64,000 nucleotides of DNA from the NCBI RefSeq assembly GCF_030440515.1, contig NZ_CP076543.1, forward strand, positions 8,099,001 through 8,163,000. The letters are read 5' to 3'. Origin of the DNA: Streptomyces xanthophaeus. Its GTDB lineage: Bacteria; Actinomycetota; Actinomycetes; Streptomycetales; Streptomycetaceae. Within the stretch, counting starts at the first letter, position 1. Each line of letters starts with the position of its first letter. This document shows positions 51,960 through 60,667 of this stretch, in pieces. The notes below the pieces were generated by a model that saw only the letters and a program-made list of their open reading frames with translations, ran no database searches and was not told where the DNA came from. The position numbers and the translations under genes were made by a program.

Positions 51960-52460
51960 CTACAAGGCGAGACGGTAACGGACCTCGGTGATGGACACTC
52001 CGTCGTAGTCGTCGGCCTGGACGGCACCGTCGGCTGCGTAGCCGGCTCGTTCGTAGAACCGGCGCGCCCGGGTGTTGTCGGTGAGCACCCACAGCAGGAC
52101 CGAGCCGAAGCCGCGGGCCAGAGCGTCGGCGTGCACGGCCTGGAGGAGCGCGCGTCCGATTCCGGAGCCGATGAGCCAGGGCTGGACGTACAGAGCGTAG
52201 AGCTCGCCCGCAGCCGTAGGGGAGGGCCCGAGACACGCCCAGCCCACCACCCCACCCCGGGCGTCCACCGCCACCAGATCGGTCGTGGCCTTGTCCGGCC
52301 TCGTGAAGTACAGCCGGCGCTGGTGCGCGTCCTCTTCGACCGTCATGCGATCGAGGTAGGACTGGGGCACGATCCCGGCGTACGCGGCCTTCCAGCCGGT
52401 CACCCGTATCTCGGAGACAGCCGTGACATCGGCTTCGGTCATCGCTCTTACAGTCGACAT
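51960..52460 (-). CDS. GNAT N-acetyltransferase
   Basis: A 166-residue acetyltransferase: VRAMTEADVTAVSEIRVTGWKAAYAGIVPQSYLDRM, then LYALYVQPWLIGSGIGRALLQAVHADAL with the GSGIGRALL acetyl-CoA loop, and LLWVLTDNTRARRFYERAGYAADG at the end. Resembles the yjgM/RimI-like small-molecule group. ATG at 52460; an internal ATG at 52442 (MTEAD) is a weaker choice. Confidence 0.87.
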   Translation of the reverse strand: MSTVRAMTEADVTAVSEIRVTGWKAAYAGIVPQSYLDRMTVEEDAHQRRLYFTRPDKATTDLVAVDARGGVVGWACLGPSPTAAGELYALYVQPWLIGSGIGRALLQAVHADALARGFGSVLLWVLTDNTRARRFYERAGYAADGAVQADDYDGVSITEVRYRLAL

Positions 52461-52526
52461 CGCAGCACTGTACGAGACGCGTCATCGCTGCCACCTGCGC
52501 ATTTCGAGCGGGCCGGGCAGAGCAGG

Positions 52527-53144
52527 TCACGATCGCAGGGACGCGGTGGCACTCCTCAGCTGATCGACATGGCGGTAGTGGATCCCGGTCAGCCCGGCCG
52601 CCTGTGCAGCGGCGACGTGTCCAGGCGTGTCGTCGATGAACAGGCACCGCTGCAGCTTCACCCCCACCGCTTGCGCCGCGGCCTCGAAGACCCGCCGATC
52701 GGGTTTGGCGAACCCGGTGCGGGCGGTGTTGACGACCGCGTCGAACGCGTCGGCCAGCCCCAGGGCGGTGAGATCGGCCTCCAGCCGCGTGGTCGCGTTC
52801 GACAGCAGGACCACCGGCACCCGGCGGCGGACCGCGGTCAGGAGTTCCAGGACAGCGGAATCGACGCGGCCGGTCAGCGCCGTCCAGCCCCTGACGAGAT
52901 CCTGGGCAAGCGCTGCTGATCCGCAGGACTCGGCAAGATCGTCCGCGACGCGCCGGCGCCACTGCTCGTCACTGATCCGACCGGTGACGGCGGCATCGAG
53001 AAGCCCGGGGCGAAACGCGGCCGACGCGAGCGTGCCCTCGGCCAGTCCGGCCTTCCGATCGAGCGCGGCCATCCCATCGGGATCCCACAGGCGCAGGACC
53101 CCGTCGAAGTCGCAGAACACGGCGTCGAACGGTGCGTCACTCAT
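52527..53144 (-). CDS. HAD-superfamily hydrolase
   Basis: A 205-residue HAD phosphatase. Motif I FCDFDGVLRLWDPDG (DxDGV), motif II VVLLSNAT, Lys in GFAKPDRRVF, motif IV CLFIDDTPGHV. It has a C1-type helical cap. It probably dephosphorylates a small phosphate or acts as a haloacid dehalogenase-like enzyme. ATG at 53144. Its direction is the same as the neighbouring deaminase gene, 65 bp apart. Confidence 0.88.
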   Translation of the reverse strand: MSDAPFDAVFCDFDGVLRLWDPDGMAALDRKAGLAEGTLASAAFRPGLLDAAVTGRISDEQWRRRVADDLAESCGSAALAQDLVRGWTALTGRVDSAVLELLTAVRRRVPVVLLSNATTRLEADLTALGLADAFDAVVNTARTGFAKPDRRVFEAAAQAVGVKLQRCLFIDDTPGHVAAAQAAGLTGIHYRHVDQLRSATASLRS

Positions 53145-53209
53145 GATCCAGATCCTGCCAGACGGCATCGGGAACGGTCGATCCGGAACTGCCCCGGTCG
53201 CTCAGGGGT

Positions 53210-53626
53210 TCATGCCGGGTCGAGTTGGTGGTCGGCCCAGACGTAGCTTTCGGGGAGCAGGCCGGTGATGGGGAGGGCCCGGGGGCGGTCGTCCGTGCCG
53301 ACGATGACCTCGATGGCGGGGAAGTAGTCGAGAAGGACCTGGCGGCATCGGCCGCACGGGGGAACGATCCCCCGGTCGCGGTCGCCCACGGCGACGATGG
53401 TGTCCAGTACGTACGCGCCCTGGGCGGCCGCGGTACCGATGAGGACCAGCTCGGCGCAGGGGCCGCCGGTGAAGTGGTAGGCGTTCACGGCGGTGATGAT
53501 CCGGCCGTCCCGGGCGCGGGCCGCGGCAGCCACGGTGTGGTTGTCGCCGTGGCACCGGGTGCGCGCGGTGTGCGTCGCGGCCCGGATGAGCTCGTGGTCG
53601 ACGGGTTGGGGAGATGCGGTGGTCAT
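53210..53626 (-). CDS. Blasticidin-S deaminase-like cytidine deaminase
   Basis: A 138-residue zinc deaminase. The motifs VNAYHFTGGPCAELVLIGTAAA and VAVGDRDRGIVPPCGRCRQVLLDYFP contain the catalytic Glu and three zinc cysteines (PCAE, PCGRC), and the C-terminus GLLPESYVWAD is present. This whole pattern, with HFTGGPCAE and RGIVPPCGRCRQVLLD, matches blasticidin-S deaminase (BSD) more than ordinary cytidine deaminase, so antibiotic detoxification is likely. Nucleoside salvage is the alternative. ATG at 53626. Confidence 0.82.
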   Translation of the reverse strand: MTTASPQPVDHELIRAATHTARTRCHGDNHTVAAAARARDGRIITAVNAYHFTGGPCAELVLIGTAAAQGAYVLDTIVAVGDRDRGIVPPCGRCRQVLLDYFPAIEVIVGTDDRPRALPITGLLPESYVWADHQLDPA

Positions 53627-53712
53627 CGGCTCTGCCTTCGTTCGGTTTCGGGTCCGACGCTGGCGCGAGTGACGGATGGTGCGCAAGCGAATATCGGGAG
53701 GGTCAATGCGGC

Positions 53713-53878
53713 CTAGGGGGTGTCTTGCCGATCATGCCGGGCTCGCGGGGCCTGGTGCCGCGCCTCGCCGCGTTGTCCTCGGTCGGCGACGCTCCGCGTC
53801 GCCTCCCTCGTCCGCCTTGCGATCCACGGCACCAGGCCCCGCTCCCTGATCCGGCCTGATCGACAAGACACCCCCTAG
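53713..53878. mobile_element. MITE-like palindromic element, 166 bp
   Basis: CTAGGGGGTGTCTTG at the left end is a perfect inverted copy of CAAGACACCCCCTAG at the right end. The homology continues inward imperfectly (GATCA/GGCCGG and GCGGGGCCTGGTGCCG/CGGCACCAGGCCCCGC). It has no gene. CTAG at both ends fits a 4-bp target duplication, but CTAG is itself palindromic so this is ambiguous. Confidence 0.7.
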
Positions 53879-53882
53879 GGCC

Positions 53883-54665
53883 TGTCCGATAATTGATCTT
53901 GTGGCAGGTCGAGGCGAGTTGACGGATGCGACTCGGGAGCGGATAGAGCCCATGTTGCCGCAAATGGACGGGCGTGGGCGTCCGTGGCGTGACCACCGGC
54001 AGGTGGTCAACGGTGGGCTGTGGCGGTTGCGGACCGGGGGCTCCATGGCGCGATCTGCCCCAGCAGTACGGGCCCTGGCAAACCGTCTACGAGCGGTTCG
54101 CCCGCTGGGAAGCCGACGGGACCTGGGCCAGGCTGCTGGAGTACGTTCAGGTCCGTGACGACGCGGTGTGCCGGGTCGAGTGGACCGTGGCCGTCGACTC
54201 CACTGTCAATCGGGCCCACCAGCAAGCCGTCGGCGCCCGCCAAAGGGGGCCGCGAACGGGGACGAACTGGAAGACCCGGGCCGTGCGCACGGCATCCGCG
54301 TCCCCCGTGCCGGAACGGGGCGCCCTCGCGCGAGGCCGGACCGTGTGCTGGGCGACAAGGCCTGGTCAAGCAGGGCGATCCGTCGCTCGCTCCGGCATCG
54401 GGGCGTCGCCGCGACGATCCCCGAACGCCGCAACCAGGCGGGCCAACCGGCTGCGGCTCGGGAGCCACGGCGGACGATCGCCCGTATTCGACAAGGCCGT
54501 CTACCGTAGCCGCAACGTGGTCGAACGATGCTTTGCCCGCCTCGAGCAGTTCCGCGCGATCGCCACCCGATTCGACAGACTTGCAGACCGCTACCGCCCC
54601 GGCATCGCCCTCGCCTCACCGATCCTCTGGCTCCGCGAACCGACCAAGTGATCATCTATCAGACA
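53883..54665 (+). mobile_element. Degenerate IS5-type insertion sequence
   Basis: The ends TGTCCGATAATTGATC (53883-53898) and GATCATCTATCAGACA (54650-54665) match as imperfect inverted repeats (13 of 16). They frame the broken transposase. At about 780 bp it is shorter than a full member, consistent with an internal deletion. Confidence 0.7.
53901..54651 (+). pseudogene. Broken IS5-family transposase
   Basis: Segments of a DDE transposase are spread over three frames: [16 protein letters not shown] (frame of 53901), [27 protein letters not shown] and [11 protein letters not shown] (frame of 53974), and then [31 protein letters not shown] (frame of 54168), before returning to [26 protein letters not shown]. 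Frame jumps fall near 54040, 54250 and 54440, and the middle with most of the catalytic spacing is missing. It is inactive. Confidence 0.85.
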
Positions 54666-54762
54666 CCACCCGACTCCGAGAGGTCCTTCGCCACCGCAAG
54701 CAGTGCCGCATGGCCGCCTCCCGCACGGAACCGCGCTGGGCCGTCCCTGTTCCGGGCAGTCC

Positions 54763-55348
54763 TCATCGGGCGCATTCGGCCAGACGCGCACGGCTCTCGT
54801 CGAGCGCTTGCGCCACGGCCCCGTGCTCGTCCCCGTCCGTCGGATCGAGCAGTTCGCCGGCGGCCACCATCGCGGTCCAGAACTCCGTCGGCCGCCCTCG
54901 GCCGTGGCGGGGACCGAAGCGTGCGAGCGTGCGGAAAGCGAGGGACAGTTCGCCCGTGACGAATCGTCGGGAGAGGCTGACGGCGTGGCCGCTGCCCAGG
55001 CCGCCCGTGGCGACCCATGCAGTCCGCAGGTGTTCCGCAATCACCACTTCTCGCTCGTCGAGCTGCTTGGGGACGTCGAACACACCATGGATCTCCAGCA
55101 GCAGGCCGTAATCCTCCTCCTCGCCTGGGTGAAACTCGTCCTGCCCGCTCCCGCTCCCCGCCGAGCCGCATTCGCAGGTCCGCCTTCGGGATCCCCCGCG
55201 CCTGCCCGACGGCCAGCGCCGCGTCCAACCACCGCCGCGTCCGCGCAGCGAGTTCGCCGCACACCACGGCCGGCTCCACCCCCGCCCGGAGCCTCTCCCG
55301 GGCCACCGCGACCAAGGACTCGTCGACGTCGCTCTCGTTGCTCGGCAC
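54763..55348 (-). pseudogene. Frameshifted hypothetical gene
   Basis: The start (MPSNESDVDESLVAVARERL, from ATG 55348) runs well to about KADLRMRL near 55155. The coherent continuation (DEFHPGEEEDYGLLLEIHGVFDVPKQLDE ... RARLAECAR) is in another frame and ends at 54763. Both parts have high G/C third positions, so a single indel near 55150 broke one gene of about 195 residues. No family was recognised. Confidence 0.6.
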
Positions 55349-55479
55349 TCTGCCGCCACCCCCTGGCTCCGCCGGGCCGACCGGCCCGGCGGTGGTGATT
55401 ATCCCGCGCGACCTGTACGGGGGAACGGATCACCTCCAAACCAGAGCGTCGGCGGTTGACGACCTGGGCGGATGCTGGC

Positions 55480-55600
55480 CGACGAATACGAGCCCGGCGC
55501 CTGGACGGCCGGCGGGTCGCGGCGAGCGCCGCCCGCCTTCGACCAGGCCATCCACCGTAGCCGCAAGGTGGTCGAACCATGCCTCACACCTCTAGCCGCT
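55480..55600 (+). mobile_element. Second IS5-type scrap
   Basis: The segment PPAFDQAIHRSRKVVEPCLTPL resembles the transposase end [19 protein letters not shown] of the element at 54500, and the DNA shares ATGC-flanked stretches such as CCGTAGCCGCAA. It has no start, and the rest of the element is gone. Confidence 0.5.
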
Positions 55601-55614
55601 GCGGGGCCGCGTAC

Positions 55615-55714
55615 GGCCACCGTTGAGCATCGTTGCGTGAAGACAGAAGATCAGGTGGTGGCCGCAGAGCACGGCGTGGACCATGCCCGCCGGCAGGAAA
55701 CATTCGAAGGCTTG
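55615..55714. repeat. Direct repeat copy A (about 100 bp)
   Basis: Near-identical to 56698-56797; 37 bp (55628-55664) are identical with 56711-56747. The repeats flank the SUKH gene. The origin is probably IS debris. Confidence 0.8.
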
Positions 55715-55754
55715 AGGGGCCGCATTGTCAGTGCGGTGCGCTTCACTGTCCGCC

Positions 55755-56555
55755 ATGGAGCTCACACAAGCGGACGTCAACGATCTGCTGGCCCAACTCA
55801 ACCCCGGGAACAGCTACATGTACCTGCCCGGCGATCTGGACCTGCAGGACCTGACCGACCTGCTCGAAGGCAGGTATGGCGCCCCGCGCACCCTCATCCT
55901 CGATGGCTTCACCGATCCGACGGTCGACGATTCCAGGGGGGCGGCTCTCATCATCCCCTTCGAGGACCGAGCCGTGATGCTACGGGCGTGGGCGTACGGG
56001 GATCAGTGGGTCGGCACGGGGACGGCGCGGGACGCCGAGGGGACCGAGCGGTCGGTGCTCGTAATTGCTCCCAGAGAGGTGCCCAAACCCTTGGGGGTCG
56101 CTCCGGACGAGGACGAGGAAGCGGACATGGACTGGATGGAGCGGCTCAGACTGATCACCGGCTGGACACAGTCCGACCAGCGGCCGGACATGGACTGGGC
56201 GGAGATGGAGTCCCGCCTGGGCACCGCGCTGCCGAGCGACTACAAGCAGATGGTCCAGACGTTCGGCAAGGGCGCCTTCGACGGATTCCTGGACCTGCAC
56301 CAGGAACCGTGGACGGGTCTCAGGGAGGACGGCCTGCTCATCTGGGCAGGCACGGAGCACGAGAACCTGTATTGCTGGAGGGCCGACGGCGGCGACCCCG
56401 ACCGTTGGCCTGTCGTGGTCCGGTCCTTCGACGGTGAGGACGTCGCCTTCGACTGCCAAGCCGCTGAGTTCGTCTGCCGCATCCTCATCGATCCGCATCA
56501 CCCGTTCACGATGGCCCGCTTTTTCGACACTCATTGGTTCATGAACTACGGGTAA
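55755..56555 (+). CDS. SMI1/KNR4 (SUKH) domain protein
   Basis: A 266-residue acidic protein. The C-terminal half has the SUKH signature DWAEMESRLGTALPSDYKQMVQTFGKGAFDGFLDLH and a following LLIWAGTEHENLYCWRAD. The N-terminal 130 residues have beta-rich unknown sequence (MELTQADVNDLLAQLNPGNS). SUKH proteins commonly act as immunity proteins against contact-delivered toxins, but no toxin gene is visible here. The ATG at 55755 is chosen because the coherent fold begins there. It lies between two IS-derived direct repeats, so it may have been captured. Confidence 0.75.
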   Translation: MELTQADVNDLLAQLNPGNSYMYLPGDLDLQDLTDLLEGRYGAPRTLILDGFTDPTVDDSRGAALIIPFEDRAVMLRAWAYGDQWVGTGTARDAEGTERSVLVIAPREVPKPLGVAPDEDEEADMDWMERLRLITGWTQSDQRPDMDWAEMESRLGTALPSDYKQMVQTFGKGAFDGFLDLHQEPWTGLREDGLLIWAGTEHENLYCWRADGGDPDRWPVVVRSFDGEDVAFDCQAAEFVCRILIDPHHPFTMARFFDTHWFMNYG

Positions 56556-56697
56556 AGCGACTGACCGAGCCCTGCTGCCAACGGCATCCACAGCGCGGTT
56601 GGCGGTGCCTTCGGGGAACAGGGCGGAAGCACTCACCTGCCACGGCAGACTCGCCAAAACATGATTTTGCTGGCGGGGTCGCTGCGGGAACGGGTAA

Positions 56698-56797
56698 GGC
56701 CACCGAAAATCATCGTTGCGTGAAGACAGAAGATCAGGTGGTGGCCGTAAGTCACGGCGTGGGCCCCGCCCGCCGGCAGGAAGCATTCGAGGGCCTT
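56698..56797. repeat. Direct repeat copy B (about 100 bp)
   Basis: Partner of the copy at 55615-55714, with identity over 37 bp and roughly 85-90% over the rest. It is followed directly by transposase-like residues VTGDEVYGSNPKLR. Confidence 0.8.
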
Positions 56798-57200
56798 GTC
56801 ACCGGTGACGAGGTCTACGGCAGCAACCCGAAACTGCGCACGGCTCCGAGCCACCGGCGAACTCGCCTACTACCGCTGCCTCTCACCCCAGCCGGTGCGG
56901 CTGACCGAGCTCGTGCGGGTGGCCGGATCGGATGGCGTGTGGAAGAGACCTTCCAAACCGAGAAAGGGCTGGCCGGACTCGATGAGAACCAAGTCCCCCG
57001 CTCCCCCTCCTGGACTCGCTGGGCCCCCAAACGGGCTGGTCCCGCTGTCCTGTAACGAGATCCAGCGCCTGTTCACCACGCACGTCTTCCAGCCCCTCCA
57101 CGATGTCGCCCACCGACTCGGCTGGTCCGACTGGCGACGCCGCCATCAGCAGCGATCCCGCACCAGTCGTTACCGGCGACAAGCCGCATGCCAGACATGA
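56796..57200 (+). pseudogene. Remnants of an IS701-type transposase
   Basis: Fragments recognisable as IS701 family in shifting frames: VTGDEVYGSNPKLR (around 56800), GELAYYRCLSPQPVRLTELVRVAG (around 56850), WRVEETFQTEKGLAGLDENQV (around 56930), and NEIQRLFTTHVFQPLHDVAHRLGWSDWRRRHQQRS near the end. Most of the catalytic core is deleted, so it cannot be active. Confidence 0.75.
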
Positions 57201-57226
57201 AGATCACGATCTACAGCTGGAGTACT

Positions 57227-57243
57227 GGCCCGCCGGGCGGGCC
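57227..57243 (-). terminator. Palindrome after the GH2 gene
   Basis: GGCCCGCC-G-GGCGGGCC-like palindrome 9 bp beyond the leftward stop at 57252. Probable terminator, though the loop is very short. Confidence 0.45.
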
Positions 57244-57251
57244 GTCCGGGG

Positions 57252-60014
57252 TCACGGGGAGCTCGCCGTGATGTGGGTGGTGGGCGTGTTCCAGCCCGAG
57301 ATCCGGACCCGGAGTGTCGTACCGGCCGGGCCCACTGTCCGGTGATGGGCCGTCAGGACGGCACTCTCGCCGGGCCAGAGACTGATCTGGTTGTCGTTCC
57401 AGCGGACCGGCAGCACAGGCGCGTCCCGGCCGTCGACGAGATGGAGATCGGTCAGCAGCGCAGGTGTGTTCCCGCTGCTGGTGTTGCGGACGGTGACCGT
57501 GGTGGTGGAGTGCGAGCCGGCGTGGCGCGTGGTGCGGGCGGTCGCGGTCACGGTGGCGGCCGCGAGGGAGTTCAGGCCGGTGAGGTCGCCGTAGGTGGTC
57601 GTGGGGGTGTGGTACCAGTCGGTGGCGTCGTAGTCCAGGACGTCGGGACGGGTCGAGAGCCAGTAGACGTTGCGGCTGACCTCGCGGCCGGCGCTGTCGG
57701 TGAGCGTGAGCCGGACGAGGTACGTGGAATCCGGCCCGTCCGCGGCGGCGACGACGGCGGGAACGGTGACCGCGGTGGTCCGCGCGCCGTCGCCGCCGAC
57801 CCGCAGCCCGCGCACGGTGCGGTCGTAGAGGCAGGCCCCGTCGGTGCCGAACAGGGTGACCCGGGCGGTGAGACCGGAAACGGCGCCCGGCCTGCGGTTG
57901 ACGACGGCCACGGTCCGGTCGTCGTAGGAGTACTGGATGTGCAGCGGCTCGTTGGCCTTCTTCGCGCCGTAGTAGGCACCGCCCTGGTCGAGGTAGCGGT
58001 CGACGAGCTGCCAGTGCAGGGAGGTCCAGCCGCTGTTGAACATCCAGTAGACGAGCCCCGTCGACGGGTCGGTGGAGTCCGTGGCGTTGCGCGCGTAGGC
58101 CTCGAACTGGGCGCGGACGTTCTCGTACTGGCCGAGCTGGGCCTTGGCCACGTAGTCCCGCAGGCTGCGCGGCGCGCCGTAGCGGTGTGCGAGGGCGTCG
58201 TTGAACAGCTTCAGTGTGTTGAAGGTGCGGGAGGGCGAGCGGTGGTACTGCGGGGCGGAGGGTGACTTCCAGAGGGTTTCGAGTTCGGCCGGCGAGAGCG
58301 TGCGCCGCAGGGTGTCGAGGGTGGGGATCGAGGGTCCGGCGCTCGTCTCGGAGTTGAAGCCCGTCGCGCCGCCCTCGCGTTTGTCGTACCAGTACGAGGG
58401 CGGGACCCAGTCGTAGGGTCCGGTCATCCGCATGCCCGACGGGCCGCTCAGGGCCGTGGTGACGGCGGAGGCGGCCGGAACCACCGGGGTGGGCCAGTCG
58501 GCGGCGCGCAGCGCGTCGAGGTAGGCCCGCTCGGTCTCGGCGTCGGGTGCGAAGTCGCTGCCGATGAGGAAGGACAGGACGCTGGGATGGTCGCGCAGCC
58601 GGGCGGCCTCGGCGGCCATGGAGGCACGGGCGGTCAGACGGTCGGCGTCGTTCCACTTCTCGCCCGTACCGGTGGGGTTGACCGGCCCCTCCCACTTGTT
58701 GCAGCACTCCCAGCCGGGCAGCATCAGCATTCCGTGCCGGTCGGCGAGGTCGAAGAACTCGTCCGGCTCGATATGGCCTTCGAGGCGGAGCGTGTTCAGA
58801 CCCGCGTCGAGCGCCGCCTTGATCCGGTCCTCCGCGGCGGTGGTGTCCCAGCGCAGCAGCTCGTCGGCCGACCAGCCGGCGCCCCGGATCAGGAGGGGGC
58901 GGCCGTTGACCGTGTACCGGCGGGCGCCGGCGGAGTCCAGCGGCGCCTTCACGTCACGGATGCCGAACGTGTGGCGGACGGAATCCGAGCGGTTGCCGGC
59001 CACCGTCGCCGTCAGGTGGAGTCCGTACAGGTTCTGGGGGCCCATACCGGCCGGCCACCACAGAGCGGGCCGCTGCAGGCGCAGTTGCCGGTGGCGGTCC
59101 GGGGCGAAGACGAGCGTACGGGTCTCCCGGGCGCGCAGGGTGACGTCCTCGCGCAGCACGATCCCGGTGCCGCCGATGGCGACGGTGACGGTCGCGGTGG
59201 CGGCCTCCTGCGAGTCGTTGCGGACCCGCGCCTTCACCGTCAGCTCGGCCGGGCCCGTCTCCGGGGACGGCACGTCCAGGCTGGTCACCACGTGGGCGTC
59301 GTGCAGCGAAACCGGCCCCCGGCGGCGCACCAGGACATCGCGGACGATGCCCATGTTGGCGTCGGGCGGTGGCTGCAGCCAGTCCAGCCAGCCCAGCGTG
59401 AGGTGTTTGCGCGGATCGTTGGGCCGGATCCGGAAGGCGACCGTATTGGTGCCGGCCCGCACCAGATCGGTGATGTCGAGTTCGTGGCGCGTGTACACAC
59501 CGGCCACCCCGGCCGCCGAGGCGACCTGCCGGCCGTTGACGTACACGTCCGCCGCGGAGATCACCCCGCTGAAGTCCAGCGAGGTGCGCTCCGAGGTGTC
59601 GGGAAGCGTGAAGTCGCTGCGGTACCACCACGGATCGGCGAAGTCACGGCGCGGGATGCGCTGCTGGTCGGTGGAGTAGAAGGGGTCCGGGTGCGTGCCG
59701 TCGGCGACCAGCGCGGCGAGCACCGTGGAGCGGGGCCCGGCCCGGTGCCAGCCGGTCGTCGCATAACCCGGCGTGGACACGGCGGCCGCCGTGTCGGGTA
59801 CCTCGGCCGCCGACCGGATCGCGTACCCGGTCAGCGCGGCCGTCCCGCCCGACGCCACCGCCGTCGCGGTGGGAGCGGAACCCGGACCGGCCGGGAGGCG
59901 GGGTGCCGCGGCCGAGGGTACGGCGGCCGGGGCGAGCAGCAGACCCAGCAAGGCCACAGCCACGGAGGCCACCCGGAGTCGCCGGGTGTGCGCGGGGCGG
60001 GGGAGCTGGGACAC
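57252..60014 (-). CDS. Secreted exo-beta-D-glucosaminidase, GH2 (CsxA-like)
   Basis: A 920-residue GH2 enzyme with a signal peptide (VAVALLGLLLAPAAVPSAAA). A sugar-binding domain, immunoglobulin-like domains and TIM barrel follow. The acid/base is the Asp in FLIGSDFAPD rather than the usual Glu, and the nucleophile is the Glu in TGFNSETSAGPS; both match the CsxA exo-glucosaminidase subgroup. The segment WQLVDRYLDQGGAYYGAKKANEPLHIQYSYDDRTVAVVN is also CsxA-like. It would trim glucosamine from chitosan ends. GTG at 60014 with GGAG upstream. Two palindromes in the upstream region are possible regulator sites. Confidence 0.9.
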   Translation of the reverse strand: MSQLPRPAHTRRLRVASVAVALLGLLLAPAAVPSAAAPRLPAGPGSAPTATAVASGGTAALTGYAIRSAAEVPDTAAAVSTPGYATTGWHRAGPRSTVLAALVADGTHPDPFYSTDQQRIPRRDFADPWWYRSDFTLPDTSERTSLDFSGVISAADVYVNGRQVASAAGVAGVYTRHELDITDLVRAGTNTVAFRIRPNDPRKHLTLGWLDWLQPPPDANMGIVRDVLVRRRGPVSLHDAHVVTSLDVPSPETGPAELTVKARVRNDSQEAATATVTVAIGGTGIVLREDVTLRARETRTLVFAPDRHRQLRLQRPALWWPAGMGPQNLYGLHLTATVAGNRSDSVRHTFGIRDVKAPLDSAGARRYTVNGRPLLIRGAGWSADELLRWDTTAAEDRIKAALDAGLNTLRLEGHIEPDEFFDLADRHGMLMLPGWECCNKWEGPVNPTGTGEKWNDADRLTARASMAAEAARLRDHPSVLSFLIGSDFAPDAETERAYLDALRAADWPTPVVPAASAVTTALSGPSGMRMTGPYDWVPPSYWYDKREGGATGFNSETSAGPSIPTLDTLRRTLSPAELETLWKSPSAPQYHRSPSRTFNTLKLFNDALAHRYGAPRSLRDYVAKAQLGQYENVRAQFEAYARNATDSTDPSTGLVYWMFNSGWTSLHWQLVDRYLDQGGAYYGAKKANEPLHIQYSYDDRTVAVVNRRPGAVSGLTARVTLFGTDGACLYDRTVRGLRVGGDGARTTAVTVPAVVAAADGPDSTYLVRLTLTDSAGREVSRNVYWLSTRPDVLDYDATDWYHTPTTTYGDLTGLNSLAAATVTATARTTRHAGSHSTTTVTVRNTSSGNTPALLTDLHLVDGRDAPVLPVRWNDNQISLWPGESAVLTAHHRTVGPAGTTLRVRISGWNTPTTHITASSP

Positions 60015-60150
60015 GGTGGTCTCCGGGGGAGCTGGTCGGACGTCCGCGTGACGTGAAGATCAGGTAACGGACCGTAACCCACCGGACCCGCAGGACGATG
60101 TCACGGCCGTACGGCGAGCCGCGTGCCCACGCCCCCTTCGGACGTACATC

Positions 60151-60165
60151 GACCGGCGGCCGGTC
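60151..60165. promoter_or_regulatory. Palindrome GACCGGC-G-GCCGGTC
   Basis: A perfect 15-bp palindrome, 137 bp upstream of the GH2 start. It may serve as a regulator site; no match to a named regulator is claimed. Confidence 0.4.
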
Positions 60166-60232
60166 AATATCTGTGTCCGCGCGATGAGAATTAGACGAAC
60201 CACGCCGTGAGGCTTTTTCCTGCAGCGGGCGA

Positions 60233-60246
60233 GTGAAATGTTTCAC
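60233..60246. promoter_or_regulatory. Palindrome GTGAAA-TG-TTTCAC
   Basis: A perfect 14-bp inverted repeat in the divergent region. Its AAA/TTT form recalls sites of ROK-type sugar regulators that control chitosan genes; the link is inferred. Confidence 0.45.
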
Positions 60247-60247
60247 C

Positions 60248-60445
60248 GTACACGGGGTCTGGATTCGTGCTACTGTCGATCTCAGTTGCAGTTGTGGTTC
60301 CCAAAACTTCAAGTGCCCCCAGCAGGTGTCTGCACCCCTGGGAGTACTTTTACTTTTCCGGTCATTATCGGGCGGGGTAATCATTGCGGCGACACGGAGT
60401 CCACACAGTGTGGGCCCCGATGCACTGCCCCAAAGGAGATATGAC
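60248..60445 (+). promoter_or_regulatory. Long 5' leader of the cold-shock gene
   Basis: About 200 nt separate a TACTGT-like -10 (60272-60277) from the ATG. The leader is less GC-rich than its surroundings and contains a foldable stretch (CAGGTG/CACCCCTG at about 60324-60342). Long structured leaders are usual for cold-shock mRNAs. Confidence 0.45.
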
Positions 60446-60649
60446 ATGGCTACTGGAACCGTGAAGTGGTTCAACGCGGAAAAGGGCTTCGGCTTCATCG
60501 AGCAGGACGGTGGCGGCGCCGACGTGTTCGCCCACTACTCGAACATCGCCGCCCAGGGCTTCCGCGAGCTGCTCGAGGGCCAGAAGGTCAGCTTCGACAT
60601 CGCGCAGGGCCAGAAGGGCCCGACGGCCGAGAACATCGTTCCCGCCTGA
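60446..60649 (+). CDS. Cold-shock protein (CspA family)
   Basis: A 67-residue OB-fold protein: [22 protein letters not shown] with RNP1 (KGFGFIE) and DVFAHYSNI with RNP2 (VFAHY). Length and sequence are canonical. It binds single-stranded RNA/DNA and melts mRNA structure in the cold. The ATG at 60446 has AAAGGAG upstream and a strong terminator follows. The gene pair with the DEAD-box helicase is common in streptomycetes and fits RNA remodelling under stress. Confidence 0.96.
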   Translation: MATGTVKWFNAEKGFGFIEQDGGGADVFAHYSNIAAQGFRELLEGQKVSFDIAQGQKGPTAENIVPA

Positions 60650-60667
60650 CGCTGACGCGCACTTCGT

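Larger units (their letters stand above)
60015..60445. other. 431-bp divergent region between GH2 and cold-shock genes
   Basis: Contains two short palindromes (listed) and the long leader of the cold-shock gene. No further gene was seen. Confidence 0.6.
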
